A DNA stretch of 64,000 nt from positions 310,001 to 374,000 of the forward strand of contig JANEZZ010001952.1 in NCBI GenBank assembly GCA_026122225.1. Direction: 5' to 3'. How positions within the stretch are numbered: the stretch's first letter is position 1; each line of letters starts with the position of its first letter. Shown one piece after another: positions 42,706-53,441 of the stretch. Origin of the DNA: Heloderma charlesbogerti (lineage: Eukaryota > Chordata > Lepidosauria > Squamata > Helodermatidae). Below the pieces are notes generated by a model. It had not been told where the DNA came from, did not search any database, and worked only from the letters and a program-made list of their open reading frames with translations. The translations under genes and the position numbers were made by a program.

Positions 42706-43376
42706 AATGGGCGGTGGGCTGCATCTTTTCTCCACTGGGAGGTGGGCTGCATCTTTTCTCCACTGGGAGGTGGGCTGCATCTTTTCTCCACTGGGAGGTG
42801 GGCTGCATCTTTTCTCCACTGGGAGGTGGGCTGCATCTTTTCTCCAATGGGCGGTGGGCTGCATCTTTTCTCCACTGGGAGGTGGGCTGCATCTTTTCTC
42901 CACTGGGAGGTGGGCTGCATCTTTTCTCCAATGGGAGGTGGGCTGCATCTTTTCTCCACTGGGAGGTGGGCTGCATCTTTTCTCCAATGGGAGGTGGGCT
43001 GCATCTTTTCTCCACTAGGAGGTGGGTTGCATCTTTTCTCCAATGGGTGGTGGGCTGCATCTTTTCTCCACTGGGAGGTGGGCTGCATCTTTTCTCCACT
43101 GGGAGGTGGGTTGCATCTTTTCTCCACTGGGAGGTGGGTTGCATCTTTTCTCCACTGGGAGGTGGGCTGCATCTTTTCTCCACTGGGAGGTGGGCTGCAT
43201 CTTTTCTCCACTGGGAGGTGGGCTGCATCTTTTCTCCACTGGGAGGTGGGTTGCATCTTTTCTCCACTGGGAGGTGGGCTGCATCTTTTCTCCACTGGGA
43301 GGTGGGCTGCATCTTTTCTCCACTGGGAGGTGGGCTGCATCTTTTCTCCACTGGGAGGTGGGCTGCATCTTTTATA
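42706..43376. repeat. minisatellite, 28-bp unit, about 24 copies
   Basis: Unit GGTGGGCTGCATCTTTTCTC then CACTGGGA. GCATCTTTT recurs every 28 bp from 42720 to 43364 without a length change. Variants are limited to a few sites (GGGCTGC/GGGTTGC, CCACTGGGAGG/CCAATGGGAGG/CCAATGGGCGG/CCACTAGGAGG). Because 28 is not a multiple of 3 and the unit lacks stops, every frame on both strands stays open for hundreds of codons; none is a gene. Confidence 0.95.
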
Positions 43377-43794
43377 GGCTGACAACTGGATGTCCCCAAA
43401 CTCAAGGGGCACCTTCCTTATTCAGCATGGTTGATGTGACAGTGTTGAAGGAAAACAATGAGAGGTGGGGATTAGAATTCTCTTGCTGTCCAGGCTGTGT
43501 CAGTACAGTGAGTGATGTCTCTCCTCGCTATTGCAAGAGTTCTAGGGACCCTAGCTGAGGGTTAGAGTATATGTTTCTTTCAGGGCCAGCCCTGCCATTA
43601 GGCAGAGTGAGGTGACTGCCTCAGGTGGAAGATGCCAGAGGGCAGCAAGACTTGTTGGCTGTCAGAATTGTGTGTGGCATTCGGCCCTGGCTTTCCCTGC
43701 ACCCCCTTTCCCTGCACCCCCTAATCTGCCCTCAGGTGCAGTTAAAGATGCTGCCTCATTGCCACTGTTGAAGTAAGATTCTAATGTTAGTACA
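43377..43794. other. unassigned
   Basis: No gene recognised. Confidence 0.35.
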
Positions 43795-44260
43795 GTTCAC
43801 TTTTGCACATGGAATGGGGAGACGGTACCATCTTGTACCTTGCCTAAGCAGCATAACCTTTTCAGCTGGCCTGCATGTTTTCTGCCTAGAAAGTCCCTCA
43901 CTTCTTCAGTTAAGAACATTGGAAGTGAACTTATAGAGGGCCTTCTCTGCAATGGCCCCACACCTTTGGAACAAGTTGCCATTGGAGATCTGCCTTGCTG
44001 CATCATTGCAGGCTTTGAAGAAGGCCTTGGAAATGTATTATTTTACTGTGGCCTTCTCTTAATAGGATTGCTGTTGTTGTTGGTTTTATTGCTGGCCTTT
44101 ATTATTCCTTTGATCAAAATGTTATTGTGTTTATGCATTTATCACTTTTAATATTTTAAGTGTTTTTATGTATTTTATTGCTGTGAGACACCTTGGGAGG
44201 GCTTCTGCCTTGGAAGGCCATCAAGAATTTTTTTTTTAAAATACATAAAATAAATAAATA
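43795..44260 (+). mobile_element. L2-type LINE 3' end
   Basis: GAGGGCCTTCTCTGCAATGG then CCCCACACCTTTGGAACAAG, translating to RAFSAMAPHLWNKLPLEICL then AASLQALKKAL, the L2 RT C-terminal tail. A T-rich 3' UTR follows and then AAATACATAAAATAAATAAA. A 5'-truncated relic. Confidence 0.7.
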
Positions 44261-44388
44261 CTGAGTCTGACCATTAGTCCATCTAGCCCAGTATTTTTTA
44301 TACTGACTGGCCACTGCTCCCCAGAGTTTCAGGCAGGAGTAGGGATGGGGCTAGCACCCGTTTTGGTCCAGGAGTCAGGCAGAGTGCC
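44261..44388. other. unassigned
   Basis: GAGTCTGACCATTAGTCCAT then CTAGCCCAGTA resembles the reverse of a LINE-tail motif; otherwise nothing. Confidence 0.3.
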
Positions 44389-45674
44389 TGTCAAGAATGC
44401 CCCTGTTGCCTTCTGAATCCTCCAATAGACAGAATCAACACTCAGATAAAAGGGCTGCTTTCCAAGGCTTTAATTCCATTCAGCCTAATGAAGCTTACAG
44501 ATGCTAATTGCCTGAGACTCAGGGAAATACAAAGGAACAGCCTAGTAGGGGTTTCTAAGAGTTAGGACATCAGTAGGTCCCCGTTTGGGGAAAAGCACGG
44601 CAACTCTCTGAACTTAAGGAGTAGGAGGGGGAAGTCTCCCCCTCTCCCATGGGGCCTCGGGGCGCAGCTGTTGACGTTGAGCCAATCGGGCTGAGCACCT
44701 AAGCTCAGCTCCCGCAACCTCTCGCTTGTGCCTGCACCTGCGCCTCACGTCTAAAAGCTCAAGTTGTCCCTCCCTTTCCATGAAGGGTCACTGTCACTCT
44801 CAGGCATGTGAGCGGGGGTGGGGGGCTCCCCCTCCAGCTGCGTCTCTGAAATCTGAGAGAGTTCCTCTCTAGGGATGTCAGAGAATTCCGCAACGGATCT
44901 CGGTGAGGCCGAATGCCAGTGCATTCGGCCCCCCCAAATCCATTGCGGAACAAAGCCCCCGCCCCCCAACCCATGAAAGGTGCACGGGACCAAGTCCCCG
45001 CCACTCCCACCCCACAAAAGGCACATGAAATGGAGCACTTACCTGCTCCCGTCCATGCTGCTTTGCGAATGGCGGCCGTCCTGTGGCCGCCATTCACTTC
45101 CTCCTCTCAATAGCTGTGGTAGGCTACGTAAATACTTACATAGCCTATCAGAGCTAATGCAGGGACGCCATTTGCTTCCCTGCAGAGGCCTTGATAGTAT
45201 GTAGCCTTTCATGGTGGGTGGGTTACCCAGCGTACGCAAATGGCGGCGGCTACCGCCATTTGCGTATGCTGGGGTTTTTCCCCTGCTGTGATAGGCTACG
45301 TAAATATTTACACAGCCTATCATGGCTCAATACAGGGACGAAAATGGTGGTGGCTACGACAGCCGCCATTTGCATCCCTGCAGGGCTGCCCAACGGCCAG
45401 ATGTCTGGCTGTGGGCGGCCGGAGCCGGCCGGCAGCTCTGCGGCTTGGCGATGGAGCGGAGCCGGCCGGGCAGGATTCCGGGGGGAGGGACGGAGCACCT
45501 CCACCCCATCAAGGATTCCAGGGGGAGGGACGGAGCGCCTCCCCCCACCACGGATGCCCCTGTGCGGAGCCAGGTAAGGGATTTGTACATCCCTATTCCT
45601 CTCCCACGGATTGTATCTCCTCCTCAGAAACAGAGCTGCTTTGGGACTCTATGGGCTCAGATCCAACCCTGACA
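44389..45674 (-). mobile_element. solo LTR, family L1 copy 3, split by a foldback hAT
   Basis: Plus-strand edges TGTCAAGAATGCC and CCAACCCTGACA. Reversed, it starts TGTCAGGGTTGGATCTGAGC then CCATAGAGTCCCA, clearly the start of the L1 LTR family. Flanks GTGCC (44384-44388) and CTGCC (45675-45679), 4/5. Removing the foldback (44868-45595 plus one TTCCTCTC) leaves about 550 bp. The LTR-edge acidic frame is kept (GSEPIESQSSS ... EEELSQISETQLEGEPP ... SDSDPSWKGRDNLSF). More diverged than copies 1 and 2. Confidence 0.8.
44868..45595 (+). mobile_element. foldback hAT (B left, A right) inside an LTR
   Basis: Perfect 8-bp duplication TTCCTCTC (44860-44867, 45596-45603). B end TAGGGATGTCAGAGAATTCC with GCATTCGGCCCCCCCAAATC stem, then GGGAGCAG|GTAAGTGCTCC on minus near 45040. 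Array: GAATGGCGGCCGTCCTGTGG, GTAGGCTACGTAAATACTTA (45118-45152), a partly deleted palindrome near 45190, GCGTACGCAAATGGCGGCGG with its mirror (45230-45268), GATAGGCTACGTAAATATTT (45290-45323), and GGTGGTGGCTACGACAGCCG. A end: GCCAG|GTAAGGG at 45574. Confidence 0.89.
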
Positions 45675-45679
45675 CTGCC

Positions 45680-46139
45680 TGTGCCCCCCCTGAACTATTC
45701 CCGCTGAGCTTGTGGCCCTGTTCAACCACCGCCATGCTAACCGAGCCACCCACACTCACCCAGGCCCTGTCCTCCTGCGCCTCAATCAGCATGTTGTGAT
45801 AAAGGATGGAAATCACAAAAATGCGCACATAGACTTATTCACAAAATAGTGCCATGAGTCGCCCATATATGCAAGATTACAGGCATAAATCCCCACGTAT
45901 GCCTGTAATCGTGCATATATATGTGATTCGTGGCACCATTTTGTGAATAGCTTTATGTGGGCATATTTGCAATTGCCATTCCCCTTCCCCCCAACATGGG
46001 GATTGTGATGCAGGAGGATGGGGCCTGGGTGAGTGCAGCCAGTTCAGTGTGCAGGCATGGGCCTTGAGCATGGGTCCAGGAGTGCAAGAGCAGGGGCAGG
46101 GGCTGGGGGGGGGCACCTGGAGAACTCAGATGGGGGGGT
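45680..46139. repeat. foldback MITE, family 5, clearest copy
   Basis: Hairpin 45826-45960: TTCACAAAATAGTGCCATGA then GTCGCCCATATATGCAAGAT and TACAGGCATA pair with TATGCCTGTAATCGTGCATA, TATATGTGATTCGTGGCACC and ATTTTGTGAATA. Outer GC-rich arms CACCCAGGCCCTGTCCTCCT and AGGAGGATGGGGCCTGGGTG also pair (about 45755-45778 with 46010-46033). Ends and duplication not resolved. Confidence 0.6.
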
Positions 46140-46250
46140 GTCCATCTCTAGGCAGGAGTTTCTCCTGCCCTACCTGGAGATGCTGGGGATCAAACCTGGG
46201 ACCTTCGGCATGCAAAACAGGTGCTCTACCACTGATCTACATCCCTTCCC
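46140..46250 (-). mobile_element. tRNA-Ala-like SINE head
   Basis: Minus strand: GGGATGTAGATCAGTGGTAG then AGCACCTGTTTTGCATGCCG and AAGGTCCCAGGTTTGATCCC, then AGCATCTCCAGGTAGGGCAG. Clear A- and B-boxes and a TTTGCAT anticodon loop like tRNA-Ala(TGC). The acceptor stem is not paired and SINE body text follows, so it is retroposon-derived. Confidence 0.65.
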
Positions 46251-47239
46251 TAGATAAAAGATCAAGTAGGACATGATGGGAAAGATGCCTGCCTATGACT
46301 CCAGGGAACTACCTCAGGATCAGGATGTAAATGGGATAAACAGGAGACCTTTTACAAATCTATACAACACATGCAAATTTGCATGCAGAGATTATAACTT
46401 TGCTTGGAAACAAAGCAATAGCAAAAAGCCTTACCAGCTAAGTCTCTTGCATCCATTAAAGGCAGCCCTGCGCACCTTCTCCCCTTAGCTGGAATTCCTT
46501 TCTGTTAGCATGTGTTCCATGAACTCCCCTCACTGCGTTGTCCTTGGAAGGACAATGAGAAAGATACTCCCCCTGGTCTACTGAGGAAACTCTGAATCCA
46601 CCAGACATCATAAACACTCAGTGCTTTGTGTTGTTGTATCAGCCTTGTTGGCATTTTATTGTTCACAGCTTCTAGTGGCTGAGTTAATAAAGAGTGATAA
46701 TAGAAGTAAGGGAAAAAAGACCTCTATTTACCTCTTTGCAACTGTTCTCCAATGCTGGGCATACAAGAGGAGCACACTCAGCAAGGCAGAATAACAAAAC
46801 ATCAAACAGGAAGCATCAAATGAAAAAGGGCCTTCATTCAAGCCAACCAGTTCTCTTCCTCTCTCATCGACAGTTCCTTCAGCTTTGCATTTTCTTTACA
46901 CTCTGATCCTATTGACGTGAAACTCACTGTGAAATGAGGCCATTGTATCTTGGGTATCTAATTAGATCAGGCCTCCATTGCCAAAGAATGTCTTCAAGGA
47001 TCTGAGGTAGATCAACATGTTCAAAAGGAAATTGCATCACTATTATGCCAAAGAAGATGTGGCAGAAGATCCATAGATGCCAGACTGCTGGTGAGAAGAT
47101 ACTGGGATAAAGGCAGGGCTTAAACAGTTGTATTGAACAAGCTTGGGTGGTCTGGCATTTAATCAGTTCAGTATCCTGATTATTGTAGCTGTCTTTAAAT
47201 AAATAAATAACTAAATAAATAAATAAAGGTTTTATACCA
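46251..47239. other. unassigned; (AAAT)n at about 47200-47226
   Basis: About 1 kb with no recognisable gene; an AAATAAATAAATAA microsatellite near the right edge. Confidence 0.4.
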
Positions 47240-47600
47240 TATTTATTTATTTGCTTATTTACAGTATTTATATACAACTCCACATCCAAACAGATTCTAG
47301 AGCAGAGATCAACAAAATATAAAAATAATAAAACACCATCTTAACAGTTTTTTAAAAACAAAAACACAGGGTTAGGGTTAGGGTTAGTAAATAAAAATCA
47401 AACATGGCTGCCCAGTCAAGGAAGGCTTCTTGAAATAACGCTGTCTTCAGCAGGCGCCAAAAACAACACAATGTCGATGCCTGCCTGACGTGCAAAGGCA
47501 GAGAGTTCCACAGAAAGGGAGCCACCATACTGAAGGCTGTGCTCCGAGTGGAGTCCAACCGGGCCATAGGTCCATTCAGAACCACAGGAGCATCCCATCT
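47240..47600 (-). mobile_element. L2-type LINE 3' end with a telomere-like insert
   Basis: Minus strand reads MARLDSTRSTAFSMVAPFLW then NSLPLHVRQASTL and LLKTALF, the L2 C-terminal tail, then a 3' UTR with GAATCTGTTTGGATGTGGAG and TATAAATACTGTAAATAAG. TTAGGG-type repeats at 47369-47387 lie within the tail. Confidence 0.7.
47369..47387. repeat. short interstitial telomere-like repeat
   Basis: GGGTTAGGGTTAGGGTTAG: three consecutive TTAGGG-type units. Too short to be a telomere; may be a chance expansion in the LINE tail or a break-repair scar. Confidence 0.6.
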
Positions 47601-47838
47601 GATGACCTTATGGTTGCAAAGATGTGTTCGAAAGTTAAATTAGCAACATAGGTGTCTTAAGGGTTGAGGTGCTGAATTAAAACTATCCTCTTTGAAAGTG
47701 CTCAACTGCTCAGCGAGGAAAGCAGTGCAAATCTTACAAGAATGGGAAGTCACACCAATGGAGGATTTTCTACCAATGCAAGTTAGGGATGGACAAATCT
47801 GTCAATTTCACCTTCTCCTGCATTCATATTTTTAAAAT

Positions 47839-47883
<45 letters not shown>

Positions 47884-48190
47884 ATTTTTTACTCCAGAAC
47901 ACAGCAGGCAAGGCAAGTGAGGGCAATGAAAATATCAGATATTTTCACCAGGAGTGTAGAACAAACAAACAAATAAACAAACACTGAAAAGGGGATCATT
48001 GTTCAGCACTGACAAAACATTTATATACACATGTGTGCATACTATACACACACACACACACACACATTTCAGTAGTTTGGATTCAGGCCGGGTGTAAATC
48101 GAACTCTCTTGGATTTTCAAATGTGACAGGGAAAAGTTCAAACACGTTTTGCTGAGCTTCTCTGATCCGGCCCCATAAAGTGCAGGGATA
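47601..48190. repeat. unassigned; possible hAT-like start and microsatellites
   Basis: TAGGGATGGACAAATCTGTC at 47785 resembles the family-4 terminus but no end was found. (CT)n at about 47843-47882 and (CA)n at about 48041-48066. Confidence 0.4.
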
Positions 48191-49321
48191 TATATCTCTT
48201 TGACATTTTGTTGTTCAAAGGATTCCAGTCACCTTTATGACAAAGAGCGGTTGGAGAGTTGCAGAGAATTTAGTGCTGCAGTTAAAGGGATGCTTTACAG
48301 GCTTGTGATACTATCCATGTTCCCCCAGCTGGTGAGTTTAGATAAGGCTCTTAAACAACCCCTTCTCCCTTGGATGCTTGATAGAATTGGCTCCTGTTTA
48401 CTTGGTGGAGAGATCTATTGCTGGAAAGTGGAAAGTGAGTTTTAAAGGAGGTTGGGGCTAATTATGAAATTCATTGGCGGACCAGCTAAGCAGTAATGTT
48501 ATGTGTGAGACCAATAAACAGACAGCAACTGAACTATACTCTAGAATGGAGGTTGTGAGGACCCTGAAAGCCAGGATATCTTAAGGTGGAACTACACCTT
48601 ATGATTGATATGGGGTGCTGTTGCCAAGATCTTCCTTTCCCCATTAACCCTAGGAATACTTAACCATGTTGTGATGTCATCCCATTATACCTTCCCTAGG
48701 GAATGGGAGAATGGGTGCATGTGATGTCATCCCACTGTGCCTTCCCTAGGGAATGGAAGAATACAGAATGGGAGAACAAGCAAAGCCTGAACTTGTTGAG
48801 GTTCTCTATGTTTCACTTTGATGCTCATTTCACCTCATTCTCATTCCCGAATATGAGTGTCTGTTTTTCTGAACAGGAAATGTGTGCATTTTTAACAGGA
48901 TTTTTTTTTAAAAAAAGTATGCACCCAAATGTGCACATCTCCACTCCCTCGATTAAAGCATGAAAATGCATCCTTAAAAGAAAAGTGTGCACATTTAAAT
49001 GTGCACATTTCCCCAAAGGAATGCATTTTGTGAATGGGATTGCAAACTTGAGAAAGTGTGAGTTAGCCTTCCCCCCACCCCATCACCAGTGATGTGCAGC
49101 AGAAGCAAGGCAATGCACAGCACCACGATGCCATGGCATGGGTAAGTATCCTATACATCAACCCTCCCCAACTTGGTGCCCTCCAGAAGTGTTGAACTAC
49201 AACTATCATCATCCCCAGCCAACATTATCAAACTTTAAAGGGGAGAGAATGTAACCCATGTAAGTGATAGGCCTCCCTGTAATCCAATGCCCCAGAATTT
49301 GCCTTCCCATGAGTTGCTGGT
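48191..49321. other. unassigned; TGTGCACATTT-rich inverted repeat near 48840-49015
   Basis: 48840-49015 has mirrored text (GTGCACATTTAAATGTGCAC at its right side; ATGTGCACATCT at its centre), suggesting a decayed hAT-like MITE. 49160-49215 is half of the GGTGCCCTCCAG MITE. GATGTCATCCCA(T/C)T(A/G)T with CTTCCCTAGGGAATGG repeats in tandem (48672-48708, 48723-48757). No gene. Confidence 0.4.
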
Positions 49322-49480
49322 AGGGATGTGGGAATCAGCAACACTCAAGTTCACCAAAGTTCTTTGAATTCCATCTGCAAGCTCATTCCTACTTGAGTCC
49401 ATATCAGATTGCAAGCTTTTTCTTTTTGAATGAAAATCTGTGTACAGACTTTAACTTCAGATTGAGTCTGAGTCTGAGTT
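49322..49480. mobile_element. truncated hAT-like MITE, family 4
   Basis: TAGGGATGTGGGAATCAGCA ... AGTCCATATCAGATTG, matching 23639-23735; the other end is missing. Confidence 0.5.
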
Positions 49481-49619
49481 TGGTGCTGGCAAAGATTCTA
49501 AGGGAGTTGGAGGAGGATGGGAGAGTTCCAAGACACTTAAGGCAGAGAGTCCAAAAAGTAAAGAGGATTACTCTTTGAGCATTAACATTGTACATGTTTG
49601 TTAATTATTCATTTTGTTT

Positions 49620-49760
49620 CCATTTTATTGATTTATTGGTTTATTACATTTATATCCCACCTTTCTTCCATGGTGAAACTCAAGGTAGTTACAGATGGTA
49701 TCTCTTCCAAGTACTGACCAGACCCAGACCTGCTTAACTTCAGCAAGGTGGCTGCCTCAT
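49620..49760 (-). mobile_element. 5S-headed SINE with tRNA-SINE-like tail
   Basis: Minus strand: CTGAAGTTAAGCAGGTCTGG then GTCTGGTCAGTACTTGGAAG and AGATACCATC is diverged 5S rRNA internal-promoter text. It is followed by CTCAAG/ATGGAAGAAAGGTGGGATAT then AAATGTAATAAACC, the tail found on the tRNA-type SINEs. Compare 1139-1305, where a 5S head precedes a CR1-like tail. Confidence 0.6.
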
Positions 49761-49864
49761 GTGCCTTCAGACCGTAATATAATTACTCCTGTTATCAACA
49801 TCTGTTCCTGCCTGCTTCTTTTATGCTTTCGTATATTTGATAACGCCTGGGCTGCTGAAGCTAA

Positions 49865-50098
49865 GGGAGGAGAAGAACCCAGGCAGCTGTCCACATAAGA
49901 ATGGGGCAACTGGTGAGGGCTCCTGACCAGTATCAACCCCTATATGCCTGTTGCTAGGAAACACAAACAGGAGGGTGCTATTGTGCTCATGTCCTGCTGT
50001 GGGCTTCCCAGAAGCATCGGGTTGGCCAGTCTGGGAAAACAAATATTGGAAGAGATCAGCTTTTGGGCTGATCAGCACAGCTCTTCTTATGTTCTTAA
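49865..50098 (+). mobile_element. LINE 3' UTR tail
   Basis: ACCCCTATATGCCTGTTGCT then AGGAAACACAAACAGGAGGG, TTGTGCTCATGTCCTGCTGT then GGGCTTCCCAGAAGCATC, AGCACAGCTCTTCTTATGTT then CTTAA. Same family as 31446-31720. Confidence 0.65.
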
Positions 50099-51159
50099 CT
50101 TTACTTTGTGCTTTCTGTGGAATGAGTAATTTCCTAGACTTTGCCCCAAGTGAAAAGGAGGGGGAGGGAATCTAGTGTGCACATGAGATTATAAACTATA
50201 ATTACAGGCTTATGGGGTCTCTAGGAATGCATGAAACTAATGAGAAACTAATAACAAGATAAATCTGCTTTAGCATTCGGTGTTCATTCGGAGAACAGCC
50301 TACAATTATTCTCCCACATTGCCATCAGCAGTATCCAGATGATTAATCTTTCATTTCTGGTGAATACACAGGACAGTTTGCGGAGGTTGATGACCCTTGT
50401 GGGGCAGCCATGAAAAATAAATGCACCAAGATTCAGAAAAAGGGTCATATATAACCTCAGTGGGAGCTAAATACATCCTGGAGATGTCTCTAGGACTAGG
50501 TTTAAACCAAGGACTGTGCCTTAGATTTTCAGGTTAAAACTTAGGTATCTCAGTGGGGTAGGAATTTCTCCTAAAGAAAACATGCACTGTCCTAATATCC
50601 AACTTTTAAAAATCCTCTTTCCCCTGTCTGCTTCAACTTTCTCCATCCTGAATGAGTCGCATGGGTGATTCCACCCAATCATGACCTTTTTCTGCATGAG
50701 GCTGTTAATCCACTGTTTTTACTTCCAATTTCCTTGCAGAATGGAGATCCAAGTTCTACACAGAGATCTTTTCCTTTCTTGCTTTTCCACTACATAACCT
50801 CTAGGTGGTGCTGTGCTATGGTGGAATAACACAATTAAACAAGTAGGAAAAATGTTTTATTTTGCTTTCACAAGTACTACTCCATTCTCCCCACCCTAAC
50901 CCCTCCCCCCTCCAGAAATGCAATTAGAAAACAGAAGCAAAACTGGAGGGCCATGTCATCATATAAAGAACTCATAAATTACTCTGAGCAAGGAATGACA
51001 CATGCATAATAAATGCCTTGTGTAGAAGAGCTCCATGGGATGGGAATGTGATGATCTATAGAGGCAACTGTGCTGTCCTACACAGTAGAAGACACTACAT
51101 AGCCAAACAGATTTGGCTGCACAATAACATCACTGAGGGCAAGTATTGCTCATGTCAAC
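50099..51159. other. unassigned
   Basis: About 1 kb without recognisable gene or repeat. Confidence 0.4.
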
Positions 51160-51245
51160 AATAGGGCAAGCCCATGCATATCTCCTCAGAAGTAAGTCCC
51201 ATTAAGTGGGACTTAGAATAACTTACTTGGAAATGTGTATAGCAG
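51160..51245. repeat. short palindromic MITE, fuller copy
   Basis: AGCCCATGCATATCTCCTCA then GAAGTAAGTCCCATTAAGTG pairs with GACTTAGAATAACTTACTTG then GAAATGTGTATAGC. This is the ATCCTATGCA...GAAGTAAG.CCCATTGA type short foldback whose single arms occur near 925 and 2485. Confidence 0.5.
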
Positions 51246-51420
51246 GAGAGGGGAATGTTTTTCAGGCTGAGGTCAGAATTGGCTCCCAGCAAGTGCATCA
51301 GGTGTCACGTACCAGCTGTACATGGGGGACACAGGCCAATATAGGTGGGGTCACAGCCATTGCTGCCATGTGGCCCCTGATATGTTTGCTCCATCCCATT
51401 CACCCACACAGACATATGTA
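51246..51420. other. unassigned flank of the Tc1 element
   Basis: No recognisable repeat; ends at the TA target dinucleotide 51419-51420. Confidence 0.35.
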
Positions 51421-53084
51421 CAGTCAGGGCCAGAAATATTGGAACAAGAGAACTGTTTTGGCAGTTGGCCTCTGTATACCACCACATTGAAGTTGAAAGG
51501 AAAGGAAACACACCCAGATGGGAGCGAAGTCAGGACTTTCAGCTGTAATTCAAGGGGTTTGGCAAAAGTGGGGCACTAACCATTCAGGAAGGACAGCCAG
51601 TGTCATGCACACACCCCCATCGTTGGTGGCTCATAAGTAATGGAATGAATAGCTGACAAGCAGCTGCATGGCCAGGTATGGCCTGTTTCCTGGGCACCCC
51701 ATGACCAATCAAGCAGATAAAAGGCCTGGAGGTGGTTCTGAGTGTTACATCTGCATTTGGTAGCTGTTCACTGGATCCCCCAACGTGAGGTCCAAAGAGG
51801 TGTCCATGCGAGTGAGGGAGGCCATCATTAGGCTGAGGAAACAAAATAAACCCATCAGAGAGATAGCAAAAACATTGGGAGTGGCCAACACAACACTTTG
51901 GAACATCCTGAAAAAGAAGGAATCAACTGGCAAGCTCAGCAACAGCAAAAGACCTGGAAGACTACAGAACACAACTAAAGGGGATGACCAGTGACCACAG
52001 AATTCTGCTCATGGTGAAGAGGAACCCTTTCACAACATCTAGCCAGGTCAAGAACACTCTTGAGGAGGTAGGCATGTCATTGTCAACATCTACAGTCAAG
52101 AGACGGCTTTATGAATGTAAATACAGAGGCTTCACAACAAGGTGCAAACCACTGGTAACACTGAAGAACAGAAAGGCCAGATTAGCCTTTGCCAGCAAAC
52201 ACCTAAAAAAGCCTCCCCGGTTCTGGAATAAGATTCTTTGGACTGATGAGTCCAAGATTAACTTGTACCAGAATGATGGGAAGAGAAAAGTATGGATAAA
52301 GAAAGGAACAGCTCATGATGCAAAGCATACCACATCATCTGTCAAACATGGTGGAGGCAGTGTTATGGCATGGGTATGTATGGCTGCCAATGGAACCAGG
52401 TCACTGGTGTTTACTGATGACCTGACTGCTGATAGATGCAGCAGGATGAATTCTGAAGCATATAGTGCTATACTTCCTGCTCAGATTCAGCCGAATGCTG
52501 CCAAACTGATAGGACGCCGCTTCATATTGCAGATGGATAATGACCCAAAACATACGGCAAAAGCTCCCCAAGAGTTTCTCAAATCAAAGAGGTGGGATGT
52601 TGTTCAATGGCCAAGTCAGTCACCTGATCTCAACCCAATAGAACATGCTTCTCACTTACTGAAGGCAAGACTGAAGGCAGAAAGACCCACAAACACACAG
52701 CAGCTGAAGGCAGCTGCAGTAAAGGCCTGGCAAAGCATTTCAAGGGAGGAAACTCAGCATGTGGTCATGTCCATGGGTTCCAGACTTCAGGCAGTCATTG
52801 ACTGCAAAGGATTTTCATCCAGGTATTAAAGGTGATCCTTAAGTTTGAAATTATGTTGGTTTGTTCCATTACTTATGAGCCACCAACGATGGGTGTGTGT
52901 ATATGCCACTGGCTGTCCTTCCTGAATGGTTAGTGCCCCACTTTTTCCAAACCCCTTGAATTACAGCTGAAAGTTCTGACTTCACTCCCATCAGGGTGTG
53001 TTTCCTTTCAACTTCAATACGGTGGTGTACAGAGGCCAACTGTCAAAACATTTATCCTTGTTCCAGTATTTCTGGCCCTGAGTG
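51421..53084 (+). mobile_element. Tc1/mariner transposon, full-length, 1664 bp
   Basis: Ends CAGTCAGGGCCAGAAATATT and, inverted, CACTCAGGGCCAGAAATACT; flanked by TA on both sides (51419-51420, 53085-53086), the usual Tc1 target duplication. Terminal inverted repeats extend about 220 bp (51421 to about 51645 and about 52860 to 53084) and keep long identical blocks such as CAGCTGTAATTCAAGGGGTT and TTGGTGGCTCATAAGTAATG. Encodes a DD34E-type transposase broken by one frameshift. Confidence 0.93.
51785..52829 (+). pseudogene. Tc1-type DD34E transposase, one frameshift
   Basis: First part (51785-51994): HTH/paired-like DNA-binding domain, MRVREAIIRLRKQNKPIREI then AKTLGVANTTLWNILKK, followed by the GRP-type linker KRPGRLQNTTKGDD. 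A frame change near 51985 leads to the second part (51984-52829): second HTH (NPFTTSSQVKNTLEEVGMSL), then the catalytic core with FWNKILWTDESKINL (first Asp), ILQMDNDPKHTAK (second Asp) and SPDLNPIEH (Glu). Total about 340 residues, the usual Tc1 length. The three acidic residues remain. The product would cut and paste the element at TA sites; this copy is inactive as read. Confidence 0.9.
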
Positions 53085-53441
53085 TATACACTTACCTAGG
53101 GATACTCCTAGATCCATCACTGTCACTGGAGGCCCAAGTAGCCACGGTGGATCGGAGTGCCTTTTATGGAGTATCTTCAGCTGGGTCACCAACTAGGGCC
53201 TCACCTGGACAGGGACAGCTTGGCCACAGTGGTCCGAGCACTAGTAATGTCAAGACTGGATTACTGCAAGCTATGCGATCTAGGTGGGGCTGCCCTTAAG
53301 GCTTCTTCGGAAGCTGGAGCTAGTGCAGAATGCAACAGCTTGGCAGTGGTTGGGAGCTGCCCCTTTTCAGTGTGCAACTCCTTTGCAGAGGGAACTGCAC
53401 TGGCTGCCTATTTGCTACCAGACCAGGTTTAAGGTTTTAAT

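Noticed and set aside
42706..43376. Possible CRISPR-like array
   Set aside because: Units are contiguous 28-bp tandem repeats with no spacers, in a vertebrate context.
42509..43558. Several long open frames (up to 298 codons) on both strands
   Set aside because: They are translations of the stop-free 28-bp minisatellite; the unit length rotates the frame so all six stay open.
46185..46250. Functional tRNA-Ala gene (also 14845-14932)
   Set aside because: A- and B-boxes are present but the acceptor stems do not pair and SINE sequence follows.
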